A DNA stretch of 64,000 nt from Leishmania martiniquensis (GCF_017916325.1 NC_090169.1:431001-495000), one strand, 5' to 3'. Counted from the stretch's first letter, positions 44,801-54,692 are shown. Notes: generated by a model not told the origin, from the sequence alone. A program made the numbers and translations.

Positions 44801-45992
44801 AGAAGCGTCGTCGTTGCCGCCGCCCTCGCAGGTGTCCAGCGGCAGCGCAGCGCATATCAAACGTGGGGCAGTGACCACACAAAAGGAGAAGCAGGCGGCC
44901 GCCATGGCACTGACTCCGTACTTCACTCTGCAGAAACGTATCGACCTGCGCCTTCTCACACAGGTGGCGGTCACCACGATGGCTGACACGGTGCTGGTGG
45001 TTCGTGTGCTTCAGGTGCAGGCGCCGTACCGAACAGTTGTCGATACAGTCAAGACGAAGACAGGACCTTCAAAATGCGAGACCTGCAATCGCGCCTCCAC
45101 ACCGGCGCTGCGTCGCGCTAACTGCCCGAGTTGTGGTCGGCTGTGCTGCACCCGCCACTGCTTGACTCATGCGCGGCCACTGCCCACCATTACCGGGCAG
45201 GCAACCCCGGTACGAGTCTGCCCCGCCTGTGTGGTAGGAGAGCCGCTGGAACCGGTCGAGGACATGGTGTTGCTGACGAGCTACAGGACAGAGCTTGCCG
45301 GCACGCTCTGCGCGCGTTATCAGGAGCGCATGGGCAACCCGCTGCCGTTATTGGTGTCGGACAACATTCCGTTCTCCAAGTGGACGCCTGCGCCGCCGCC
45401 ACCGGAAGTGAAGCGTACGCGCCGCGTGGTCAAGTCCTCGGTGAGCGGGGGCGGTGTGGAGGCCCAACCGTTGACGACCGGTGGCTCGTACGAAGTGACG
45501 CTGACGTGCACGGCAACCGACGACCCGCTGGCGGGCGACACGGTGCTCGTGAGCGCAGTCCCACCAGAAGCGCCGACGACTGCCGCTGCGGCAAACACCC
45601 GCGCAGGTGCGAAGCGCAAGAAGAAAGAGGAGAGCAGTTTCGACGACGAGATAGCATACACCGTGCCGCCCGGCACGCCGCCTGTGCTGAGGGTGATTGC
45701 ACCGCGCGGCATCACGGGAGAGCAGATTCGGCGTATGGAGGCCATTCGCGAAGAGCGCCGAAAAGTCGCGGCGGCGCGCAGGCGTCGTGAAGAGGAAGAG
45801 GAGCGGCAACGCGAGGCGCAGCGAGAGCGCGAACGCGAGGCTGAGCATCGGCGAATCGTGCAGGAGCGGAAGAAGGCGAAAGCAACCGAGGCGGCCCGCA
45901 TGGAGGCAGAGCGTGCCGCTCGCGAAAGGGCTGCCGCGGAGCGTCGTGAGGAGGCGGCACGTCTCGTGGCGGAGCGCGCACGGCGCCGATAG
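41877..45992 (+). CDS. Class I-type kinetoplastid myosin with WW and FYVE domains
   Basis: 1371 residues. The motor domain has P-loop GESGAGKT at 122-129, switch I NDNSSRFGK and the relay start LDIYGFEIF at 474-482. Residue 424, 16 positions before the DALAK-equivalent DAMAK, is Glu at the TEDS site. A Ser/Gly-rich insertion sits at about 238-324. One IQ motif starts near 805 (IQRAWRRYTQRK). A WW-like domain (about 895-927, WRSFW...VWERP) and a TH1-like region follow. A FYVE-type zinc finger has Cys at 1067, 1070, 1083, 1086, 1090/1091, 1095, 1115 and 1118. The tail (from about 1280) is a highly charged Arg/Glu coiled coil. Related trypanosome myosins act in endocytosis at the flagellar pocket; FYVE implies binding to PI3P membranes. 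The ATG at 41877 is preferred over a TTG six codons earlier. Confidence 0.95.
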   Translation: MASDYKQRETVGVEDLVLLPQISDKAITDDLSVRHREDLIYTNIGSVLLVVNPFKEIKGLYNDAHMQFYRHSGRLGGARYALLEGQEPGDAALGGPHIFALAEDTYRSMVSEEENQCIIISGESGAGKTEASKQIMQYISAVSGNTADMQRVKRIILESNPLLEAFGNAKTLRNDNSSRFGKLLEIYFDIRGGPVGGRLSHFLLEKSRVSSQQMGECNFHVFYQVCAGAAAELHGDGTGIGPRGERKSGRETTSGASAAGNEDESDDSSHATIAWREVFEEMRMNRGGCSSTVGQPQSFSSLSSCYPWKFLRPSLGSRQRTDEFTSRAGIDDLRGWRETLEAMEAMGMAVQDQVSVIKVLCLVLHLGELDFVAPEEGGALAAGQHPCTVSNPEELAFVAEQLGVDTAALLKALTWRKLQMGGTEVVFSPLNAQQCRSTRDAMAKVLYEGVFEFIVSSVNAAFGDAPHALMLGVLDIYGFEIFAKNGFEQFCINYVNEKLQQIFIELTLRVEQEEYVREHIPWEAITYFDNQVVCDLIESDRPPGLFAIIDDVCVTMAKEEESVADRKLLDKLDMTYSSHPNFLRSERGFIVKHYAGDVEYSTDGFVGRNKDRLGPDVVGVLAKSQVGFLLEILTEVLADGLAAASSLTGPGGTRRTSATAGFKIRQQAAHLVRTLKECTPHYVRTIKSNDLKRADFFDEARVLHQVKYLGLLENVRVRRAGYSYRQYFDRFLKRFKYTCPSTYPRPFRGTDKAACEAILAYLQQEQGVLPPNSFAIGTSKVFIRQPEHVLALEQSREAAFHALSVTIQRAWRRYTQRKQLLRLKAKLDRVYTRRRKVRRADSVFRAYEGIYLETDAVVAAPRSTAGGGASAVPPALSNRLAVALDAILHFDPIASAWRSFWTTGEAGQPRKKFFLNALTQEMVWERPRELEPARVVFSCAVDRVTNWTTARTVKEFIFITTHDVLYIVRETPALAEASSLPPPSQVSSGSAAHIKRGAVTTQKEKQAAAMALTPYFTLQKRIDLRLLTQVAVTTMADTVLVVRVLQVQAPYRTVVDTVKTKTGPSKCETCNRASTPALRRANCPSCGRLCCTRHCLTHARPLPTITGQATPVRVCPACVVGEPLEPVEDMVLLTSYRTELAGTLCARYQERMGNPLPLLVSDNIPFSKWTPAPPPPEVKRTRRVVKSSVSGGGVEAQPLTTGGSYEVTLTCTATDDPLAGDTVLVSAVPPEAPTTAAAANTRAGAKRKKKEESSFDDEIAYTVPPGTPPVLRVIAPRGITGEQIRRMEAIREERRKVAAARRRREEEEERQREAQREREREAEHRRIVQERKKAKATEAARMEAERAARERAAAERREEAARLVAERARRR

Positions 45993-46723
45993 CGTCGCTT
46001 GCGTACTGCTAAACATTCACTTCTGTCAACTGCGCTGGCGTATGAACGTTTGCAAGCGTGCGTACGTGTGTGTGTGTGTGATTCGTGCGGAGTTCCCTTC
46101 TCTTTTCCCAACGAGCCATTTCTTCGTTCACGATCGCCACCCACCGAACCAATAGCGAAAAACTGACAGCTTCGGCTGACCCCATCCTCCTCACTCCCTT
46201 CTGCATTTGTTGTTGCCCTTTACACACAGCACACACACACACACATCTGTACATACATAGCAGGACAGGACGAGTGAAAAGGCATGCGCTTCGCCTTGAG
46301 GACAACGGTGGCGCACAGGAGGGCCGCACGGGACGTCACCGAATAGAGGCCGCGAGGGAGGGCCGCCAGAGGTGCAAAGATGAAACGGCCGCTTCTCATA
46401 TTTTCGCCCCTTTCCTTCTTTCCCACCGCTCCTCTCGCTTTCCCTCTCTCCCGTTGGTACGGCCCAGGCTCATGCCGCGCTCATTGGTGTCTTCATCTGC
46501 GATTTTCACGCTCCCTATCCCCCTCTCTCTCTCCTTGGCATGAGCACCTCCACTGCCCCTCGCGCTAACTTCATACCGCCCTCTTCTTCCTTACACGGAT
46601 ACAAACGCCCTCTCTCTCTACACCTGCTGGTGACGTACGCAGCGGCACAGAGACGAGGAAGGTAGGCAAGGTTTACGCCACCTCTCATTCTGCACGCGTC
46701 ACCCCCCTCGCCTCCTCTTCATC
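45993..46723. other. Intergenic spacer, no gene
   Basis: Contains TG/CA runs (46065-46080, 46225-46242) and a C/T-rich leader from about 46400 to 46625 for the next gene. Confidence 0.7.
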
Positions 46724-48532
46724 ATGGCATCTTCATCCGAGTCGTTGTCGTCGGCGCCGTGTTCCTCTTGTGTGTTGGGCACATTGGCTGACTCACTAAA
46801 GCATGCCATGGAGCAGGGTGGCGTCACTGCCTATCTTGCTTCTGAGCTGCCTCACGATCCACTGGGCTCAAAGAATGGTGGCAGGAAGACGGCTGGAGAT
46901 GTCGGTGCCTCTGCTGAGCCGATGGGAGCGTATGCGGTGTTTGAAGACGCAAGAAATCACTGCCGATGGACGGTGGAGCTAGCTGCTGCGAACGCGGCGG
47001 GCGACGGCTGCGCGGACACGTGGTGGGTGAATCCGGAGCACCTTGCCGCCATCGATGCGATGGAAGCCGCCGACGTGGTTTCGCGTGCTCCGTATGAGGA
47101 GGACGAGGGCGTAGGAAAGGGGTGCTCATCGCGCATCACCGCGGCGCGCTACTACATGAAGCCCGACACTTGGCGGGAGACGCTTTTGCCAAGCCAGAGC
47201 GAGACGGCAACGGCAAGCCGCGCTGCCGGTGAGGTGCCACACTCCAGGCCTGCATCCACCAACGAAGACGCGAGTTCGGAGCCCAGGAAAGGTAACAGCG
47301 ATACGGATAAGCAGGTGATGCCTTCCGTGGCAACCGCGGCCGCCACCAGAGAGGCATCATCGTCATCCTTAGCGTCTTCACCTCTGCACGGCCTCTCTCT
47401 GCATCAGCTTGTAGAGCAGCACTCTGCGCTTGTGCGGCGCGTGGTGCGGGTGTTGGCTCCACAGCGGCAAACGATCCCCCACGCCATTCGGGAGCTGTGC
47501 ACCACAACCATCACCTCCCCCACGTCTGGGGCATCCACTCGTGTCTGCGTACTTGCGTCGACTGATGGATCGAGGGAGGAGCCGATGCAGTATACTGCGT
47601 GCGACGTCGCCGTGGCTATTCAGCAGCTCACCTCTTCTGACCCACGCCAACCAAAGCTGCGTGAGCTTCGGACTGAGGGATACCTGCTCATGGATGTGGA
47701 CGATTTCGCCGATGGCAAGGCGCGGCACAAGGCGGTGAATCGCGCTTACCCCGCCCTAGCGCTGCACTGGCCTGCATCGGCGCAGCAGATGGACGCGATA
47801 GAGCGCTACGCCGACCGCGATGTTGTACTCGACACTCGCAAGCGATACCCTATGCTGAGTGAAGGGGGACCAGATAAGAAGCTGCAGCAAAAGCGAGACC
47901 GCCCATTCTCCGGCACCGCGTCGTGTACGTCAGGCACAGACGAGGACGAGGAGCACAACGCACGAGCCTCTTGCACATCCAGCACTCCCGCGTCTCCGCC
48001 GTTGGGAGCAGCGGGATCTCCGGCGAAGGCGACGGCGACGACGTCTCACCGGCTCTTTCACTCGTTGCGCGAGTACCCGAAGTCTCTCGAGCACGGCAAC
48101 TTGCATGTGTGGGCTCGCGGCACTGCCGCACAACAGGCGCGCGATTGCCTGCAGGCTGCCACGGCCTTGATTCGGAGTTCAGCCTCCACTGCTAGTGCGT
48201 CTTCGGATGCAGCTACGCTCGGCCCGCTGCCGATCACAAGTGAAGAGGATGTGGCAGTGCTGCGCTCCCACTACGACGCTCTCGCAGCCGCGGAAAGCGT
48301 CTTGGAAAAGCAGCTGCGCGCCTATTGCGACACTGTTCAGGACCTCCACAGCTGGTACCGCGGGGAGCTTTGCACGCAGCAGTTCCGCTACGAGCTCGAG
48401 GCATGGCTGCGCACGCAAGAGGAAACGCGTGCCGTACTAACAGACTTGTACGTTCAAGTGCACGCTGCGCGCTACAGCCTACAGCGCGACCTCTCTGACT
48501 ACCTGAATCTCCATGCACTGGGTGTCCTATAA
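46724..48532 (+). CDS. Conserved-looking hypothetical protein, 602 residues
   Basis: The ATG at 46724 follows a C/T-rich leader, and the strong GC3 codon bias matches the neighbouring real genes. I recognise no domain. The N-terminal ~225 residues are Ala/Ser/Glu-rich and mostly polar. A more ordered segment at about 230-375 has alternating hydrophobic residues, with LYS/ASP-rich turns (MDVDDFADGKARHK). A low-complexity Ser/Thr/Ala linker covers about 385-450. The last ~90 residues look alpha-helical (LRSHYDALAAAESVLEKQL onward) and may form a coiled coil. There is no signal peptide or membrane segment. It is probably a cytosolic or cytoskeletal kinetoplastid-specific protein, but function is unknown. 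Confidence 0.85.
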   Translation: MASSSESLSSAPCSSCVLGTLADSLKHAMEQGGVTAYLASELPHDPLGSKNGGRKTAGDVGASAEPMGAYAVFEDARNHCRWTVELAAANAAGDGCADTWWVNPEHLAAIDAMEAADVVSRAPYEEDEGVGKGCSSRITAARYYMKPDTWRETLLPSQSETATASRAAGEVPHSRPASTNEDASSEPRKGNSDTDKQVMPSVATAAATREASSSSLASSPLHGLSLHQLVEQHSALVRRVVRVLAPQRQTIPHAIRELCTTTITSPTSGASTRVCVLASTDGSREEPMQYTACDVAVAIQQLTSSDPRQPKLRELRTEGYLLMDVDDFADGKARHKAVNRAYPALALHWPASAQQMDAIERYADRDVVLDTRKRYPMLSEGGPDKKLQQKRDRPFSGTASCTSGTDEDEEHNARASCTSSTPASPPLGAAGSPAKATATTSHRLFHSLREYPKSLEHGNLHVWARGTAAQQARDCLQAATALIRSSASTASASSDAATLGPLPITSEEDVAVLRSHYDALAAAESVLEKQLRAYCDTVQDLHSWYRGELCTQQFRYELEAWLRTQEETRAVLTDLYVQVHAARYSLQRDLSDYLNLHALGVL

Positions 48533-49433
48533 CGACTCTTCGGTGTATCAACGCCCTTTCACACCGACGTGTGCGTGCATGCTGGCGATGCTGCACTCCA
48601 GTGGCGCGGCCCAAAGGGAGGAACGCGCCTGTTCGTGTGTGTGTATCTGCGGAGGGTTCCCCTGACGCATTGCTAACCTTCTCTATTTCCCTCTCCTCTT
48701 CTGTTTTTGAAAACCAAAAAGAGGAGGCGGAGCCAAAAGCGGAGAAGAGAGTGGTGACACGCGCCCACAAACGAAAAAACAAAGAGAAGGAGAAAAGTCT
48801 GCGCAGCACCGAAGACGTCTTGCGGGTATGCAGCAGCGCGCAATGAAGGGCTTCGTTGTGGTGGCTGACTTTCTTTTTCCCGCTACGACCGCGCTTTCAT
48901 GACCTTCTTGTTTGATTCCGTTGTGCTCGATCACCGCGTCAGGCAGCGGCGCCACGGCCGATTCAGGCAGGCGGGCGTGCGAACGCAAGAGGAGCAGGCG
49001 ATGACGTGCTTGGAAAGGAGGTGATCTACATACCTGTCTGTGCGTCTGGGTGGCTGGGCACTTCTCGGTGTTTTTTTCTTCTCGTGCTGACGTTCAGCTT
49101 CGCTTGAGTCTTATGAATATCGCTGGTCGTGAGCCGCCACATGGATGCCTGCAAGCCCCCTCCCCCTACGACCCTTTCCCGCGCACCTGCGCGTGCATTC
49201 GTTCTCGTCCACTTTTTTTTCGCATTGACTGCTGCCCGCGGCACGCATAGCCGAGTACGCGCGTTCAACTCTCACGGGCACACATAAACGCCTGAGCACC
49301 GCCGCTTCAAAGAGAGGGGCTCCGTACGTGGGAGCTCGCCATCACATTCTTACTTGATACACGGAGGCACTTCATCGTACTCGTCTAATCATACCCTACT
49401 TCAGTCTGGCACTCCCGCCGGTGCGCGTCCAGG
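48533..49433. other. Intergenic spacer, no gene
   Basis: Mixed sequence with a T-rich run at 49069-49080. No clear strong polypyrimidine tract stands near the next ATG; AG at 49403-49404 after CTACTTC is a weak candidate acceptor. Confidence 0.6.
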
Positions 49434-50819
49434 ATGTCGGCAGAGCAGAGAGAGGTGTGCAGTGGTGGAAGCAACGGTGCTTCGGCGGCACCACCACCAC
49501 CACCACCACCACCTTGCGCACCGCACGCCATTCGTGGCACACTTAACGAGTCCCCGAGCGATGCGCACCAAGGCGCACCCCCGCCTCCATACTCCATGGA
49601 GAGTGCGATTGCCCTACAGGCACCCCTGTATCAGCCGCACGCACCGGCCCCTGGCACGGTCATCGATCCAGAAATGGTCGAGGACCACGTCAGCTTTCTG
49701 CGCACCGTGCGCGCCTTCCACCATTATAAGTGCCAGGCCTTGGCTGCCCGCGAGATGCGGTGCACCAACTTCCGTAAGCTGCAGGATAAGCATCGTGATC
49801 TGCTGTGCATCGACCTGGACAAGATCCTCGATAAGTACCTTTCGTGCATCGAGGTGAACAGCACGTTCTTCGACGCCATCTGCGAGGCAAGCGAGGAGCT
49901 TTTCGACAGCTACTGGCCCGAGGGCACGACGGTGCTCATGGAGGAGGTGCCGCCCCCAACGCCGCTGGACATGAACAAGGTGTTCTCGACTCTGCGCCAG
50001 TTTGTCCGTGACTGGTCTGCTGAAGGTGTAGCGGAGAGGGACTGTGTGTACAAGCCGATTTTGGATACACTGGATCGCTGCTTTCCCAATCGCAGTGAGC
50101 GCGAGAATGTACGGGTGCTGATCCCGGGTGCTGGACTGTGCCGGCTCTCTGTCGAACTGGCGCTCCGCGGCTTCTTCGCCCAGGCAAACGAGTTTAGCTA
50201 TCATATGCTGATCGCTGGCCACTACATCCAAAACCACGTGCTTGAATCGTGCCAGCACAAGATTTATCCCTATAGTGACAGTACATGCAATCTAGTGAAC
50301 CGGGCCGACCAGTTTGCCGAGGTGCAGATCCCCGACTTATGCGCCTCCGAGGCCATTGATGCGCTGCGTGACGAGGGTCTCTCCTTTGGACAGCTCTCCA
50401 TGGTCGCCGGGGATTTTACAGAGGTGTACGCGAAGCCACACCAGCACAAGACGTGGTCGGTCGTGGCGACATGCTTCTTCATCGACACGGCTCACAACAT
50501 CATCGAGTACCTTGAGATCATCTACAACCTTCTTGTTCCTGGTGGATACTGGGTAAATGTTGGGCCGCTGCTGTACCACTTTGCGGACAGCGCCGAGGAC
50601 ATGTCCATTGAGTTATCGCTGGGCGAGGTGCTCACGGTCGCGCAGCGGATCGGGTTCGCTCTGAACGGGCCGCCGTCGTTTATCGACACGACCTATACGA
50701 ATAATCAACGCAGTATGAAGCAGCTGGTGTACCGATGTGCTTTCTTTGTCCTCCAGCGTCCCCTGGATGATACGAAGAGGGAGCAGGTGGATTGTGATGT
50801 GACAGTGAAAACAGTTTAA
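49434..50819 (+). CDS. N2227-like (carnosine N-methyltransferase family) SAM-dependent methyltransferase
   Basis: 461 residues. A short polar N-terminus has a run of eight prolines (about 22-29). The catalytic region starts with FSTLRQFVRDWSAEG, characteristic of the N2227/CARNMT1 family. The SAM-binding loop VLIPGAGLCRL at 228-238 is followed by the family's ANEFSYHM stretch. Farther on are a conserved FFIDTAHNIIEYLE block (about 347-360) and the GGYWVNVGPLLYHF block typical of the same family. In animals the enzyme methylates the imidazole of carnosine and certain His residues in proteins; the substrate in a trypanosomatid is unknown and may be a protein His. The length is close to eukaryotic homologues (about 400-450). 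No signal peptide, so probably cytosolic or nuclear. Confidence 0.9.
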   Translation: MSAEQREVCSGGSNGASAAPPPPPPPPCAPHAIRGTLNESPSDAHQGAPPPPYSMESAIALQAPLYQPHAPAPGTVIDPEMVEDHVSFLRTVRAFHHYKCQALAAREMRCTNFRKLQDKHRDLLCIDLDKILDKYLSCIEVNSTFFDAICEASEELFDSYWPEGTTVLMEEVPPPTPLDMNKVFSTLRQFVRDWSAEGVAERDCVYKPILDTLDRCFPNRSERENVRVLIPGAGLCRLSVELALRGFFAQANEFSYHMLIAGHYIQNHVLESCQHKIYPYSDSTCNLVNRADQFAEVQIPDLCASEAIDALRDEGLSFGQLSMVAGDFTEVYAKPHQHKTWSVVATCFFIDTAHNIIEYLEIIYNLLVPGGYWVNVGPLLYHFADSAEDMSIELSLGEVLTVAQRIGFALNGPPSFIDTTYTNNQRSMKQLVYRCAFFVLQRPLDDTKREQVDCDVTVKTV

Positions 50820-51803
50820 GAGAGGGGCAGCAGCGGTGGTTGAAAGAGAGCGAGAGCGAGCTAGCGAGCAAGAGAAAGCGTTCCGACGGTGAACATTGGG
50901 CAACTGAGTGGTGAATGCGTGACCAGAGGCGCAGTAAGCTCTCTCTTCTCTTGCTCCGTGGGTGAGGTGCCTTTTGTGCGTAAGTGCTGGCGCTGCCACG
51001 TGGTGAGCTTTGCCGTGTTGTCTCCTATTTACCATTACTTTTCTTCTCTTCGAAGCTTTCTCTTACATATCACTGCGTCTGAACTTTATGGGCTGGCGGC
51101 TCCATCTCATTTTCCTCGTCTCCATCTCCGCTGCTCCTTCTCATGTGACACCGCCCTGCTGCACGCGCGGTAGGAATGGTGGGGGGAAGGGAGGGAGGGG
51201 AGGGGAGGCACAGAGAGGGGTGTGCGCGATGGTCCGCATCGCTACCGCCGCTTTTTGCCGCACGCATTACAGTTACTTGAACCGACACTGCTGCTGCGTC
51301 AGTGGCACCAGTGTCCATGCCCTCCCCCCTCCTTCATCCCCCTCCTTAGTGCGCATCATCTGTGCGGCCAGCCCGCGTGCAGCGCAGCGGAGAATTTGAA
51401 GCGGAAGAGAGAGCGAATGGGTAGTCCACGAAGCCGTGAGGGGTGCGGGGCGATGAGGGCACTCGAAGCCCCCCTCCCCCCCCACACGCACGCACACATA
51501 CTGCTCTATTGACTATGAACGGCGCTAAACCCCTCTTCTGATGTCCCCCACGCAGCGTGGTCGACCATTGATGTGACGTCTACGCTCCTCTACTTCCTCG
51601 CACCACACTTCGATCCGTCTCCTTTATGAGGTGTGCGCATGCTCGTTGGCATGACCGCCTGAGCGCCTCCGCTTATTCGGATTGGGACTCGCGTCCCTGC
51701 GCAGCCAACCAGGCAGAGATGCTTCGTACGCATACACGCAGATTCACTCACAAGCGCGCCCGGCCTCGAATTGCACCTGCTTCAGACGAGTAAGGTTCTG
51801 TAG
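50820..51803. other. Intergenic spacer, no gene
   Basis: GA-rich just after the stop codon, then C/T-rich. Small frames on both strands are unconvincing. Likely 3' UTR of the methyltransferase gene plus spacer. Confidence 0.65.
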
Positions 51804-51841
51804 CCGCTTCTCACCCCCTTTCCTTCCTTTCTTTTTCCAAG
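51804..51841 (+). promoter_or_regulatory. Polypyrimidine tract and trans-splice acceptor for the EF-hand gene
   Basis: About 35 bases of nearly pure C/T end in TTTTTCCAAG, with AG at 51840-51841, giving a 5' UTR of ~41 nt. It lies downstream of a TTG-initiated frame opening at 51682, so it fixes the start at 51883. Confidence 0.65.
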
Positions 51842-51882
51842 TGTGTGTGCACGTATCTAACCCTCTCCCTCCTCTTTCACGG

Positions 51883-53052
51883 ATGGACACGCTGGGCTCA
51901 CCACCGACCGTTAGCGGTAGCGCGTCGCCTCAGGCCTCCATACTGAATGCCTCTACGACGACGTCTACAGTGGCTTCGCCTGCACCCCTCAGGTTGCACC
52001 GCAGTGTGAAGTTCGATCCCACTATTGATAGTGGCGCCGGCGGCCTGGGGCATAGCAATGAGCTGAGCCTGGATACGTCGTTTGCGAACGTTGCCGGCTG
52101 CGTTGCTAATACGCGCGAGCGCCGTGGCGAGCCGAGTGGGGGCGATGAGGCCATACCGATCCGTCCGCCGTACCCGAAGGAGAGTTCCCACGGGGAGGAG
52201 GAGGTGCTGCAGCCCTTTCAGCTCACCCGCGAGGATGTGGTGGCCGCCTTTGAGTTTCTGGACGTGAGCGGCAGCGGTCTGCTCACTATGGGAAACCTCA
52301 AGCACCGACTCTCCGCCTTCTTCCCACAACTGACCAGCAAGGAGTACAAGTTTCTCATCGAGGACCCCAGCGGCTCCACAGGCGTCGGCATGGCAGCATC
52401 CAGTGCGGCAAGGGCCACCTCGGTATCACGGCACGGCGGCGCGGCTGACGGCTGCAATAGCAACGCCGGCGGCCCTAAATCCTCGTCCGTGACCCCGGCA
52501 GCCTCATCAGCACGACCCGAAAATTCATGCCTTGGCGGCAGCGATGCGATTGCGATCGAGGGCGGCTTATGTGGCGAAGGGGGTTTAGTCGGCGGGGCAG
52601 GGCCGTACTCGACTGGCGCGCGCGCTGGCCTTGATGTGGATCAGCTCTGGGAACTCATCGACACCTTCCAGCAGCTCCAGCGTACCCTCGGTACCGCTCA
52701 GACGGACCGGGCGGAAGGGAACAGTTTCCTGCGTTCACGCACCACCTCCTCTGCTGCGTTCAACGCAGGCTTCGACGCTTACCTTGTCGACGCCCACGAA
52801 GGCGCAGGCGGTCGGGGCGGAGAGTGCGGATTCGACGCCGTCGGCGAAGCCTTTCGCGTCTATGACCCCCGCAACTCGCACTACGTGGAGGAGGACCTCC
52901 TGTCTTGTATTATGGCACGCGTCGGCTTTGGTGAGCTGAGTGAGGAGGAGCTGGCGGTGCTGGTGAGCACGGCTGACTTTGACGGTGACGGCCGCATCAG
53001 TCTGCAGGACTTCCGGCGACTGGTCAACATGAAGGGCCGCTTCAAAAAATGA
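51883..53052 (+). CDS. EF-hand (calmodulin-like) protein, 389 residues
   Basis: The N-terminal ~110 residues are Ser/Thr/Gly/Ala-rich. An EF-hand pair follows: the loop DVSGSGLLTMGN at 127-138 has good calcium ligands at positions 1, 3 and 5 but lacks Glu/Asp at position 12. The partner after it is replaced by a Gly/Ser/Ala-rich insertion (about 165-250). The C-terminal pair has a degenerate loop at 328-339 (DPRNSHYVEEDL) and a canonical loop DFDGDGRISLQD at 365-376. The spacing of the last pair resembles calmodulin/centrin C-lobes. Only one site is clearly calcium-competent, so it may be a sensor or a structural scaffold. Paralogy to centrin is possible, but the insertion and long N-terminus argue against a direct orthologue. 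Confidence 0.88.
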   Translation: MDTLGSPPTVSGSASPQASILNASTTTSTVASPAPLRLHRSVKFDPTIDSGAGGLGHSNELSLDTSFANVAGCVANTRERRGEPSGGDEAIPIRPPYPKESSHGEEEVLQPFQLTREDVVAAFEFLDVSGSGLLTMGNLKHRLSAFFPQLTSKEYKFLIEDPSGSTGVGMAASSAARATSVSRHGGAADGCNSNAGGPKSSSVTPAASSARPENSCLGGSDAIAIEGGLCGEGGLVGGAGPYSTGARAGLDVDQLWELIDTFQQLQRTLGTAQTDRAEGNSFLRSRTTSSAAFNAGFDAYLVDAHEGAGGRGGECGFDAVGEAFRVYDPRNSHYVEEDLLSCIMARVGFGELSEEELAVLVSTADFDGDGRISLQDFRRLVNMKGRFKK

Positions 53053-54604
53053 CGGGGCGACTCTACGGAGGGGTTTGTGCCGAATTCGATGTATCGTGGC
53101 CGGCGTGCGGGGGTGGAGAGAAAGCGGGAAGGCGTTCGTCCAAGCAAGCAATGCCCTGGCCCGCCCATGGGCACTCCGCCCCCTCCCCCCTTGACCCTAC
53201 GCTCTTTTTATGCACCGTCCTTCTGCAGCCTCCGCGGCGGATCGTCCTTTTTTTTGTGTGTGTGATGTGTTTGCCTCTCTCCTCTCGCCTTCTCGCATCT
53301 CTTCCCCTTTCCTATCTTCCGTGCAGTAAGTCTTCTGCTGAGCTCCAAGAGCGGAGGGGGGAGAGCGTATGTGTGCGTGTGTGTGTGCGCTGCGGAGGGC
53401 GAAGGTACGTCAATAGTCTTTTACATTTCTTTGTTCTTCGATGTACAGGGAGCGGCTCGCTCCTTCTTCGCTTGCATTGCCGTGCCGACCTCGCTTTGCC
53501 GCTTCCCCCGCCGGTGGCTCCATCTGTCTTGCCCGATGTCACCGTCGCTCTCATGACTCGCATCGAGAGCAACAAGAAAAAACGAAGGTGATCCAAAGAA
53601 GAGGTCTTCAGGTGAAGGCAACCACAGACGCGCCCTTGTGCATATGTACGAAGCAGGCTGACTCCGATATGGACCAAGTCCCCGCGCTTATTCTTTTCCC
53701 GAAGGCAGAGCGCTCACTGGCTATGAGTGCCCTATTCTTCCGCCCCCTCCCCTCCCCCCCGTGCTTACAGGGAGGAGGAAAAGGGGGAGGGCAGAGCCTC
53801 CTCTTTCTCTCCCTCTTCTTCACACTTCTCCCAACTCTTCGCGCCTCCGTCCTCTCTTTCCACGCCCACTGCATTCACTTATTCGTTTGGGTGTCCGCCC
53901 TTCTGTGCCCCTGTTTTCTCCGTATGAGTTGCCCTTTGGCTTGCCCTCCCCCCTCCTCCTCCTCAGGATCTGTTCGCATCCCCTCAGCAATTGCCCCCCT
54001 TTTTTTTTGCGCTCCCTACCCCTCTCTCTTTTTCCCTTTTCTTCTGTTGCTGCTTATTTATCGTGCTTAAGTTTCATCGCCGTATTCCTTTGTGTATTTG
54101 GTCGGTTCTCGTCCCCCCCTCTCTCTCGCTGCGCGCGCACGTGTGTGTGTGTGTCCTTCTGTCTGTCTGTCGGGAAGGGAAGGGGAGTTCCCTTCGCCTT
54201 TACCATACGGTGTGGCGGTTAGTGTGTGTACCACTGGAGGCAACGAAGGAAAACAAGAGAGGACGAAAAAAAATACCCCCCCCCCCTTCACGACGATCAC
54301 CACCCATATATATATATATATAAGCACAACCTCTCGTGCCGTTTCGTGTCCCCCTCCTTGTCCGCTCCCTGTGCCGTTGTCTTCGTGCGATACGCTGACG
54401 TGCACAACCTGCAAAGGTTGCATCATCAAACTTAAAGATTCTTGGAAGAGTCGAATACCCTTCACAGGAGCACGATAACGTCCGTAAGCTCTCTAGAGGA
54501 GTAAACAAACTTAACGTGAGCCCGTACTCTGCTAAACGAACGCACACAGCACACACACACATACATACAATTACATACATCGAAGGAAACAAAACTGTTT
54601 TCAG
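53053..54604. other. Intergenic spacer, no gene
   Basis: Mostly C/T-rich, with a run of 10 C at 54277-54286 and a TA microsatellite at 54306-54322. No credible coding frame. Probably the 3' UTR of the EF-hand gene and the leader of the next gene. Confidence 0.65.
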
Positions 54605-54675
54605 TGTCTCCCCCCTCTCTCTCGTCATTCCAATTTCTTTTCTCTCTTTCCTCGTGAACCTTTTTTTCGGACAAG
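54605..54675 (+). promoter_or_regulatory. Polypyrimidine tract and possible trans-splice acceptor for UPRT
   Basis: A T/C-rich tract runs from about 54605 and ends TTTTTTTCGGACAAG, with AG at 54674-54675, 18 nt upstream of the ATG at 54693. A very short 5' UTR would result; acceptors farther upstream are also possible. Confidence 0.4.
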
Positions 54676-54692
54676 TGAAAGAGAAAAAAAAG

